Shown here piece after piece: positions 9,000-15,000 of a DNA stretch of 15,670 nt. Positions within the stretch are counted from its first letter, which is position 1. Each line of letters begins with the position of its first letter. The position numbers and the translations under genes were made by a program. Source of the stretch: Hyphomicrobiales bacterium (GTDB lineage: Bacteria; Pseudomonadota; Alphaproteobacteria; Rhizobiales; JAUVMS01); the NCBI GenBank assembly GCA_030600135.1, contig JAUVMS010000014.1, forward strand, positions 1-15,670, written 5' to 3'. The notes under the pieces are model-generated. The model was not told the origin of the DNA, ran no database searches, and saw only the letters and a program-made list of their open reading frames with translations.

Positions 9000-9596
9000 A
9001 TGGCGCGCACCCGCGCAAAGGATTTTGAGGACAAACGCCAGGCGATCCTCGACCGGGCAGCCCGGATCTTCGCGCAAGGTGGCTATGATCGCACCTCGAT
9101 GGCCGTGCTGGCGGCGGAATGCGGTGTCTCCAAGCCTTTGCTCTACCATTACTACGAGAGCAAGGATGGGCTTCTCTTCGACATCATCGAGGGTCACCTC
9201 CTCGAACTCATCGAGGCGGTGGAACGGGCCGATGCGCCGCACGCCGATGCCGTCATCCGACTTCGCGGCCTAATCCGCGCGCTGCTCGCAGCCTATCGTG
9301 ACGCAGATGCCGAGCACAAAGTACAGATCGATGCGCTCGCTACGCTCCCCCGCGAGCAAAGAGACGAACTCAAAGCATTGGAGCGCCGGCTTGTCGACAT
9401 ATTCGCCGATGCCGTTCAGGCCGTGAACCCGGAGCTGGATCGCGGTGGAGCACTCCTCAAACCCGCCACCATGTCGCTCTTTGGCATGCTCAACTGGTGC
9501 TACATGTGGTTTCAAGAGGACGGTCCTCTAACGCGGGAGGAATACGCCGATCTTACCACCACTTTGTTTGTCAACGGCATTCGCGCCTTGCGCTAA
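9000..9596 (+). CDS. paaR: TetR-family regulator, probable PaaR
   Basis: A 198-residue TetR-type repressor. The N-terminal helix-turn-helix (about residues 13-58) contains FAQGGYDRTSMAVLAAE and CGVSKPLLYHYYESKDGLL, both typical. The C-terminal half is a helical ligand-binding and dimerisation domain with a TetR-like WCYMWF segment. The ATG at 9000 has AAGGGA 7 bases upstream; an upstream in-frame reading inside paaK is not real. TetR-type PaaR proteins control paa genes in several beta- and gammaproteobacteria and in Thermus and respond to phenylacetyl-CoA. The position between paaK and paaX makes the same role likely here. The probable target is the dyad at 5087-5100. Confidence 0.82.
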   Translation: MARTRAKDFEDKRQAILDRAARIFAQGGYDRTSMAVLAAECGVSKPLLYHYYESKDGLLFDIIEGHLLELIEAVERADAPHADAVIRLRGLIRALLAAYRDADAEHKVQIDALATLPREQRDELKALERRLVDIFADAVQAVNPELDRGGALLKPATMSLFGMLNWCYMWFQEDGPLTREEYADLTTTLFVNGIRALR

Positions 9597-9634
9597 TGAG
9601 CCTTGCTGGCCGTCAATCAACGCGCCATAAGTGA

Positions 9635-10582
9635 TTGGTGGCCACTCAGAACGAGATTGCACCAACGATTGAACCGCTCGAGCAGCTCATTGAGCGCCTG
9701 CATCGTGAACCGTTGCGTGTTTGGTCCATCGTGATCACAATTTTTGGCGACGCCGTCGTGCCAAGAGGTGGTGTCGTTTGGCTCGGCACGCTGCAGGCAA
9801 TCACCCAACGGCTCGGCATTGAAGCGGGTGCCTTGCGCGCGGCCATGTCACGCTTGACGCGTGACGGCTGGCTTGAGCGCGAGCGGCGCGGCCGCAAGAG
9901 CTACTATGCCCTAGCGCCCGATGGACGTCATGCCTTCGATATGGCGACCCGACGGATCTATGCCGCAGACGATCCGAATTGGAGTGGCGATTGGACTCTG
10001 GCTCTTTTGACCGACGAGACCGCGCGCGCGCGCGACGCGCGGCTTCGCAAGTTGGCCCGGTTCGGCTTTGCCAGCCCGGTAAACGGCGTCTATCTACGTC
10101 CAGAAACGACCGAGGCGCCCAGCGCCGCGGAGGCGCTCAGCGGCATGGTGGTCTTTAGGGCGCGAGGCCAAGAGACTGAGGACTTGTGCGCACTCGCCGC
10201 GAGCGTCTGGGATTTCGCGCTTATCGAGCAGGCCTATGGGCACTTCTGCGCGATCTACGGTCCCATAGAATCATCACCCATCGAGGTCTCCAAATTGGCG
10301 CCGATCGACGCCATGGCTCTTCGCACATTGTTGATCCACGATTTTCGGCGCGTCGTTTTGAAAGACCCGCGACTACCCGAAGACCTCGTCGCTCCGAGCG
10401 CGACCGCCATTGAGGCGCGAGCGCTGGTACAGAGCCTTTATCGGCAGGTATTGTTGCAGAGTGAGGTGTGGCTCGACCAATGCGTTGGCGCGCCGACCGG
10501 ACCTCTGCCGCCGCCTTCTCGAGAATTCCATGAGAGGTTCGGGGGCTTGGAAAAACAGAAATGTTACCAAAATATTTGTTGA
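9635..10582 (+). CDS. paaX: Phenylacetic acid degradation repressor PaaX
   Basis: A 315-residue regulator, the length of E. coli PaaX (316), which represses paa genes until phenylacetyl-CoA binds. The N-terminal winged-helix part contains IVITIFGDAVVPRGG (32-46), VWLGTL (48-53) and AAMSRLTRDGWLERER (69-84), which are the PaaX hallmarks. The C-terminal PaaX domain follows. A TGA codon lies immediately before TTG 9635, so the start must be that TTG or the adjacent GTG at 9638. No good ribosome site is visible, which suggests weak translation as often seen for regulators. It follows paaR by 38 bases and precedes the paaA promoter. Confidence 0.92.
   Translation: MVATQNEIAPTIEPLEQLIERLHREPLRVWSIVITIFGDAVVPRGGVVWLGTLQAITQRLGIEAGALRAAMSRLTRDGWLERERRGRKSYYALAPDGRHAFDMATRRIYAADDPNWSGDWTLALLTDETARARDARLRKLARFGFASPVNGVYLRPETTEAPSAAEALSGMVVFRARGQETEDLCALAASVWDFALIEQAYGHFCAIYGPIESSPIEVSKLAPIDAMALRTLLIHDFRRVVLKDPRLPEDLVAPSATAIEARALVQSLYRQVLLQSEVWLDQCVGAPTGPLPPPSREFHERFGGLEKQKCYQNIC
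10021..10034 (+). repeat. (CG)7 dinucleotide run inside paaX
   Basis: Fourteen bases of alternating CG, followed after one A by CGCGCG again. It encodes part of an ARARDAR segment in PaaX. Runs of this kind can form Z-DNA or slip in replication, but this may simply be GC-rich Arg/Ala coding. Confidence 0.6.
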
Positions 10583-10618
10583 TTTAAATTTCTTGTCACA
10601 TATATTATGATTATCCAG
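10579..10618 (+). promoter_or_regulatory. paaABCDE promoter with PaaX-like half site
   Basis: The bases between paaX and paaA are strikingly AT-rich compared with the rest of the window. TTGATT (10579-10584) is 16 bases from TATATT (10601-10606, five of six) and 18 from TATTAT (10603-10608, five of six), so transcription should start near 10614. The segment ATTATGATT (10604-10612) matches the first nine positions of the reported E. coli PaaX motif WWTRTGATTCGYGWT as I recall it; the remaining six match poorly. The place, over the -10 box, suits a repressor. Operator assignment is inference. Confidence 0.5.
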
Positions 10619-10636
10619 TCGGATTGGAGGTGGCAA

Positions 10637-11641
10637 ATGTACTCGCAAGGTCTCATTGGTGCCGATGGTACGACTGATGAGGACGAGGCCTTTCTCCAGC
10701 ACTTCCAGTCGCGCATCGATGCCGAGCAAAAGATCGAGCCGAACGACGCCATGCCGGAGGGCTATCGGCGCACGCTGATCCGCCAAATCTCGCAACACGC
10801 GCACTCCGAGATCGTCGGCATGCTGCCCGAGGGCAACTGGATCTCGCGCGCTCCCACGTTGCGCCGCAAGGCAGCGCTCCTGGCAAAGGTGCAGGACGAA
10901 GGTGGCCACGGCCTCTACCTCTATGCCGCTGCTGAAACCCTGGGCATCAGCCGCGAGGAGATGACCGAACAACTTCTGACCGGCGCTGCCAAGTACTCCT
11001 CCATATTCAACTACCCCACGCCCACCTGGGCCGACATCGGTGCCATCGGCTGGCTGGTCGACGGCGCGGCGATCATGAACCAGATCCCCCTCTGCCGTTG
11101 CTCGTTTGGTCCCTATGCCCGGGCCATGATCCGCATTTGCAAGGAAGAGAGTTTTCATCAGCGCCAAGGCTACGAAATCATGCTGACGCTCTGCAGCGGC
11201 ACGCCCGAACAAAAGCAACTCGCTCAGGACTCGCTGGACCGTTGGTGGTGGCCGTCTCTCATGATGTTCGGCCCACACGATTCGGATTCAACCCACTCCG
11301 ACCAATCCATGGCCTGGAAGATCAAGCGCTTCTCCAACGATGAGCTGCGCCAAAAATTCATCGACGCCACCGTGCCCCAAGCCGAATTCCTCGGCATCAA
11401 AATGCCGGACCCGGATCTCGAATGGAGCGAAAAGCGCGGAAGCTATGATCACGGACCCATCGATTGGGACGAGTTTTGGCGTGTCGTCAAGGGCGGGGGC
11501 AAATGCAGTAAGGACCGCATCTCCGACCGGCAGGCCGCTTGGGACAACGGTGCCTGGGTCCGCGAAGCCGCACTCGCCTATGCCGACAAAGTGCGCGCGC
11601 GCCAAGCCACAGCCGCCCCAACCCCTGTTGCAGCGGAGTAG
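10637..11641 (+). CDS. paaA: Phenylacetyl-CoA epoxidase catalytic subunit PaaA
   Basis: A 334-residue diiron oxygenase subunit that epoxidises the aromatic ring of phenylacetyl-CoA, working with PaaC (structural), PaaB and the reductase PaaE. Two ExxH iron motifs are visible: Glu88-His91 in KVQDEGGHG and Glu171-His174 in CKEESFHQRQ. Highly conserved blocks include SEIVGMLPEGNWI (57-69), APTLRRKA, SSIFNYP and WWPSLMMFGP. I chose the ATG at 10637 because GGAGGT (10626-10631) lies 5 bases before it; the ATG at 10607 falls on the predicted -10 box. The protein is about 25 residues longer than E. coli PaaA, split between an N-terminal leader and an Ala/Pro-rich tail. Confidence 0.96.
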   Translation: MYSQGLIGADGTTDEDEAFLQHFQSRIDAEQKIEPNDAMPEGYRRTLIRQISQHAHSEIVGMLPEGNWISRAPTLRRKAALLAKVQDEGGHGLYLYAAAETLGISREEMTEQLLTGAAKYSSIFNYPTPTWADIGAIGWLVDGAAIMNQIPLCRCSFGPYARAMIRICKEESFHQRQGYEIMLTLCSGTPEQKQLAQDSLDRWWWPSLMMFGPHDSDSTHSDQSMAWKIKRFSNDELRQKFIDATVPQAEFLGIKMPDPDLEWSEKRGSYDHGPIDWDEFWRVVKGGGKCSKDRISDRQAAWDNGAWVREAALAYADKVRARQATAAPTPVAAE

Positions 11642-11647
11642 ACGATC

Positions 11648-11935
11648 GTGACAGAAGCCAGAACACCGCTTTGGGAAGTTTTTATCCGTCCCCGCAACGG
11701 CTTGTCGCACAAGCACGTGGGTTCGGTTCATGCCGCCGATGCGACCATGGCACTGCAAGCCGCCCGCGACGTCTATACCAGGCGCGGCGAGGGTCTCTCG
11801 GTTTGGGTCGTGCCATCGGCCGAGATCACAGCCAGCGATCCCGCCGACAAGGACGCGCTCTTCGAGCCGACGGCATCAAAGATCTACCGGCACCCCACGT
11901 TCTACGAGGTGCCTGATGAAGTCGAGAACATGTGA
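11648..11935 (+). CDS. paaB: Phenylacetyl-CoA epoxidase subunit PaaB
   Basis: A 95-residue protein, exactly the E. coli PaaB length. PaaB is a small subunit of the epoxidase complex thought to bridge PaaAC units and help electron transfer. Conserved stretches are LWEVFIRPRNGLSHKHVGS, HAADATMAL, ARDVYTRRGEG, IWVV-like VWVVPSAEI and YRHPTFYEVPD. It starts with GTG at 11648, with GGAG (11635-11638) 9 bases upstream overlapping the end of paaA; the gap to paaA is only 6 bases. It is the second gene of the paaABCDE run. Confidence 0.95.
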   Translation: MTEARTPLWEVFIRPRNGLSHKHVGSVHAADATMALQAARDVYTRRGEGLSVWVVPSAEITASDPADKDALFEPTASKIYRHPTFYEVPDEVENM

Positions 11936-11942
11936 GGCCGCA

Positions 11943-12710
11943 ATGGCACAAGAAGCATCCACCACCTCGATCGTTACGTTCTTGACCCGCCTCGGCGATG
12001 ATCAACTGGTCCTGGGCCATCGTCTCAGTGAGTGGTGCGGGCACGCCCCAACGCTTGAGGAGGACCTGGCACTCGCCAACATGGGGCTCGACCTCATCGG
12101 TCAGGCGCGCGCACTCTACACGCGGGCTGGCGAACTGGAGGGCGAGGGCCGCGGTGAGGATGATTTTGCCTACCTGAGGCGCGAGGTTGACTACCAAAAT
12201 CTGCTGCTCGTCGAGCGTCCCAATGGTGACTTCGCGCGCACGATTTTGAAGCAGTTCTATTTCGCCGCGTTCATGACTCCGTTCTGGCAAGGGACCTCCA
12301 ATTCGAGCGATGAGGCACTCGCCGCCATCGCCGCCAAAGCCGTCAAGGAGAGCACTTATCACTTGCGCCATTCGGCCGAGTGGGTCATTCGCCTCGGCGA
12401 CGGCACCGCCGAGAGCGCGAACCGCATGAAATGTGCGGTCGACGACCTCCACGCCTACACGGACGAGATGTTTCAGTCGGATGCTCTGACGAAGGAGCTT
12501 GCCGGGGCTGGCGTTGCGCCTGAACCCGCGACGATCAAGGTTCAGTGGCAGGCTTCCGTCACGGAGATTTTCGACGCGGCCAACCTTGCCATTCCAGAAA
12601 TTGCCTGGCCCCAGCTCGGCGGTCGCCAGGGCGAACACACCGAGGACATGGGACACCTCCTCGCCGAGCTTCAGTTCATGCAACGAGCCTATCCGGGATT
12701 GCAATGGTGA
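11943..12710 (+). CDS. paaC: Phenylacetyl-CoA epoxidase structural subunit PaaC
   Basis: A 255-residue ferritin-like helical protein (E. coli PaaC has 248). It pairs with PaaA in the epoxidase core but lacks the complete diiron site. Family blocks visible are GDDQLVLGHRLSEWCGHAP (18-36), NMGLDLIGQAR, KESTYHLRHSAEWV and HTEDMGHLLAELQFMQR close to the C-terminus. The ATG at 11943 has GAGG (11934-11937), which overlaps the paaB stop. A longer in-frame reading back into paaB is not real. The final codons overlap the start of paaD by seven bases, which suggests coupled translation. Confidence 0.95.
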   Translation: MAQEASTTSIVTFLTRLGDDQLVLGHRLSEWCGHAPTLEEDLALANMGLDLIGQARALYTRAGELEGEGRGEDDFAYLRREVDYQNLLLVERPNGDFARTILKQFYFAAFMTPFWQGTSNSSDEALAAIAAKAVKESTYHLRHSAEWVIRLGDGTAESANRMKCAVDDLHAYTDEMFQSDALTKELAGAGVAPEPATIKVQWQASVTEIFDAANLAIPEIAWPQLGGRQGEHTEDMGHLLAELQFMQRAYPGLQW

Positions 12711-13224
12711 ACGTCGGAGCAAAATTGGCGTTTCCGGGAGAGCTCGAGCGCCGGCGCGCGTGGCGGGTCGCGGCATCGGTTGTCGATCCCGAGGTACCGG
12801 CCGTCACCATCGCCGATCTCGGTATCCTTTCGACGTCGACATCGATGCCGACGGACGCGTGGTGGCGAAGCTGACACCGACCTACTCCGGCTGTCCTGCT
12901 GTTCTCGCCATCGAACTTGCTGTGATAAGCGCGCTCGAAGGCGCCGGATTTACCGATGCTCGGATCGAACGCGTGCTTTCGCCAGCCTGGACCAGCGATT
13001 GGATCACCGACGAGGGGCGTGAGAAATTGCGGGCGTTTGGTATCGCGCCGCCACAAAGGTCCGTCGGCTCAGTGCGCGCCCTGTTCGACGTGACCGAGGT
13101 CGCCTGCCCACACTGCGGCGCGGCCGACACCGAACGCGTCTCGGAGTTTGGCTCGACCGCCTGCAAAGCGCTTTATCGCTGCAAGCAGTGCAGGGAGCCT
13201 TTCGACTACTTCAAATGCATTTGA
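12704..13224 (+). pseudogene. paaD: paaD split by a one-base frameshift
   Basis: PaaD is a MIP18/DUF59-type protein associated with iron-sulphur assembly for the epoxidase reductase. Reading from ATG 12704, overlapping the paaC stop, the frame encodes the N-terminal part with VVDPEVPAVTIADLGIL (about residues 27-43). It then runs into a stop at 12872-12874 after 56 residues. The rest of the family sequence continues in the -1 frame from about 12829: DVDIDADGRV, TPTYSGCPA, PAWTSDWIT, CPHC, SEFGSTACKALYRC, CKQC and FDYFKCI, ending at 13224. The 521 bases are one short of 174 codons, which fits a single lost base in ATCCTTTCG (12824-12832), perhaps from the T-run. No standard slippery heptamer is present. 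A sequence error is the main alternative. Confidence 0.88.
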
Positions 13225-13237
13225 GGGGTTTTCGACC

Positions 13238-14320
13238 TTGTCTCAATTTCACGAGCTGACCGTTGCCGACATCCGTCGCGAGACCCCCTCTGCTGTTTCC
13301 ATTGCGCTCGCAGTGCCCGACGAACTGCGAGAGATTTTTTCGTTCCAGCCTGGTCAATATCTGACGCTACGAGCCGAAATTGACGGGCAAGACGTGCGCC
13401 GCCCCTATTCAATATGCTCGGCTCTCGGCGAGCCGGAGCTGCGGATTGCCGTCAAGCATGTCGAGAATGGGCGCTTTTCCAGCTATGCCAACACTGATCT
13501 TGCAGTTGGAGGGGCAGTTGACGTGATGGTCCCCGATGGGCGCTTCACGGTTGCGGTCGACGCGAGCGCGGCACATGAATACGTCTGCATAGCGGCCGGC
13601 TCCGGCATCACACCAATTCTCTCCGTCGTGCGTTCCGTCCTCGAGGGCGAACTACAAAGCCGGATCAAGCTGTTCTACGGCAATCGCGACAGTGCAAACA
13701 TTATTTTCCGTGAAGCACTCGAGGACTTGAAAGATCGCTACATGGCTCGCCTCGAGTTGTTCCACGTGTTGAGCCGCGTGCAGCAAGACGTTGCATTGTT
13801 CGATGGCCGTATCGATGGCGAGCGGGTCCGCCGATTCGTCGACGAGGGCCTCATTCAGCCGAGCCAGGTCGACGGATTTTTCCTTTGCGGGCCTGGCGAT
13901 CTCATCGAGACCGTGTCAAGTACGCTCAAGTCTTTGGGAGTAGACGAACAAAAAATCAACTTTGAACGCTTCGCGCCCGCCGACGACGCGGCGCCACCCG
14001 CACCGCCCTCGCAGGCCGTCAGCGAGGCCATCGACAAAGGCGTCCAAGTCGCGGTGATTTTGGATGGAGCGCGGCGTTCGTTCCCGGTCAACGAGCCGGA
14101 CGACGCCATTCTCTACGCCGCACGCAAGGCCGGCATCGAGCTTCCCTATTCCTGTGCGGGCGGCATGTGCTGCACATGTCGCTGCCGTGTGATCGAGGGT
14201 GATGTGGAGATGGCGGTCAACTATTCGCTGCAGCCTTGGGAGCTGCAAGCCGGTTTCGCGCTCGCATGCCAAGCCCGCCCGAAGACGGAAAAAGTCGTGC
14301 TTGATTTCGACGCCATCTAG
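13238..14320 (+). CDS. paaE: Phenylacetyl-CoA epoxidase reductase PaaE
   Basis: A 360-residue ferredoxin-reductase-like protein (E. coli PaaE has 356) that passes electrons from NADPH to the PaaA diiron centre. Domain order is FAD-binding with RPYS at residues 55-58, then the nucleotide-binding domain with GSGITP (121-126) and CGPGD (217-221). A C-terminal plant-type 2Fe-2S ferredoxin domain follows, with Cys306, Cys311, Cys314 and Cys344. I chose TTG 13238, preceded by GAGGGG (13223-13228) that overlaps the paaD stop, because the product then begins SQFHELTV like known PaaE. An ATG at 13148 lies inside paaD in another frame. All iron-sulphur ligands are present although paaD is broken. Confidence 0.94.
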   Translation: MSQFHELTVADIRRETPSAVSIALAVPDELREIFSFQPGQYLTLRAEIDGQDVRRPYSICSALGEPELRIAVKHVENGRFSSYANTDLAVGGAVDVMVPDGRFTVAVDASAAHEYVCIAAGSGITPILSVVRSVLEGELQSRIKLFYGNRDSANIIFREALEDLKDRYMARLELFHVLSRVQQDVALFDGRIDGERVRRFVDEGLIQPSQVDGFFLCGPGDLIETVSSTLKSLGVDEQKINFERFAPADDAAPPAPPSQAVSEAIDKGVQVAVILDGARRSFPVNEPDDAILYAARKAGIELPYSCAGGMCCTCRCRVIEGDVEMAVNYSLQPWELQAGFALACQARPKTEKVVLDFDAI

Positions 14321-14388
14321 AGCATATTTCGCACCACCGCGCGGAACATCATAGTGGTCAATTGGCAATTAATCATCACTCATTTTTG

Positions 14389-14423
14389 TTGTGACTTCTG
14401 GCATTCTTCGGATAATTTCCGAA
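14389..14423 (+). promoter_or_regulatory. Promoter of the Lrp-type gene with inverted repeat
   Basis: TTGTGA (14389-14394) and GATAAT (14411-14416) are 16 bases apart, a reasonable sigma-70 pair. The perfect inverted repeat TTCGGA (14407-14412) and TCCGAA (14418-14423), separated by TAATT, covers the -10 box. AT-centred dyads of this size are common Lrp/AsnC sites, so autorepression is a fair inference. The rest of the 136-base gap after paaE shows nothing recognisable. Confidence 0.5.
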
Positions 14424-14456
14424 CTGGAAAGGTTACGACAAGATGGGATTCGATGA

Positions 14457-14918
14457 ATGGATGCGATTGATCGACGGATTCTCCGCGCGCTTCAAACCGA
14501 TTGCCGGCAGTCCATTGCCGATCTCGCCGACCAGGCCGGGTTGTCGCCGTCGGCCTGCCATCGGCGTATCGGACTGCTGGAGGAGCGCGGCTATATCGCG
14601 GGCTATGTCGCCGATCTAAATGGCGAGGCGCTCGGCTATCGCATTGAGTTTTTCGTCGAGGTGTCGCTCAATGCCCAGAGTGAGGACGCACTCAATGCAT
14701 TCGAGTCCGCCGTTGGGTGTGTGCCGGAGATCCTCGAGTGCCACCTCATGGCCGGTCAGTCCGACTATACTATTCGTATAGCCGCCAGTGACACGGCGGA
14801 CTACGAGCGAATTCACCGCGAGCGGATTGCCCGACTGCCTCATGTCGCTCGCATTCAATCGAGTTTGGTTTTGCGCACGGTTAAGCGGTGGACTGGTTAC
14901 CCGGTCGCCGCCGGTTAG
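14457..14918 (+). CDS. Lrp/AsnC-family transcriptional regulator
   Basis: A 153-residue regulator of the feast/famine family. The N-terminal helix-turn-helix (about residues 3-50) reads IDRRILRALQTDCRQSIADL and then GLSPSACHRRIGLLEERGYI. The C-terminal half is the RAM/AsnC ligand domain, with EILECHLMAGQSDYTIRI around residues 91-108 as the usual effector and dimer segment. The length is standard. A TGA directly before ATG 14457 fixes that as the earliest possible start. No strong ribosome site is seen. It has its own promoter and is not part of paaABCDE. It is convergent with a class III aminotransferase, so amino acid or amine control is plausible, but the target is unknown. Confidence 0.9.
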   Translation: MDAIDRRILRALQTDCRQSIADLADQAGLSPSACHRRIGLLEERGYIAGYVADLNGEALGYRIEFFVEVSLNAQSEDALNAFESAVGCVPEILECHLMAGQSDYTIRIAASDTADYERIHRERIARLPHVARIQSSLVLRTVKRWTGYPVAAG

Positions 14919-14928
14919 CCGGCGTTTT
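14909..14928 (+). terminator. Intrinsic terminator overlapping the Lrp-type stop codon
   Basis: CGCCGG (14909-14914) pairs with CCGGCG (14919-14924) around a TTAG loop and is followed by TTTT. The stop codon TAG (14916-14918) lies in the loop, so the last codons form the left arm. The stem is short and the T-run only four bases, so strength is uncertain. Confidence 0.6.
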
Positions 14929-14950
14929 GGCCGCCATCGCAACGATGAGA

Positions 14951-14975
14951 CCGGGTGCAGCCCCCCTGCACCCGG
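14951..14975. terminator. Strong 10-bp hairpin between convergent genes
   Basis: CCGGGTGCAG (14951-14960) and CTGCACCCGG (14966-14975) are perfect complements around a CCCCC loop. It lies between the ends of the Lrp-type gene and the aminotransferase. There is no T-run on either side, so it may act with the terminator at 14909-14928 or serve as an insulating or 3'-end hairpin for both strands. Confidence 0.55.
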
Positions 14976-15000
14976 CTCGCCACGATCGAGAAAGTCTGCG

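Noticed and set aside
10493..10502. CCGACCGGAC, identical to ten bases of the paaG dyad, near the end of paaX
   Set aside because: The outer bases do not keep the dyad (about four of seven pairs), it is inside coding sequence, and CCGACCGGA also occurs elsewhere in the window, for example in the MmgE/PrpD gene.
10373..11278. 301-residue open frame on the minus strand across paaX and paaA
   Set aside because: It spans the end of one certain gene, the promoter and half of another, and has no recognisable motifs.
12499..12703. Upstream extension of the frame that carries the paaD C-terminal part
   Set aside because: This part overlaps paaC in another frame and has no similarity to PaaD. It is simply open by chance, so paaD does not begin there.
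11826..12776. 316-residue open frame on the minus strand over paaB, paaC and paaD
   Set aside because: It is a shadow of the operon; the sense strand carries well-conserved proteins throughout.
12824..12832. Programmed -1 frameshift site in paaD
   Set aside because: The in-frame codons ATC CTT TCG do not form an X XXY YYZ slippery heptamer, and known PaaD proteins are read in one frame. Kept only as a remote alternative in the finding on paaD.
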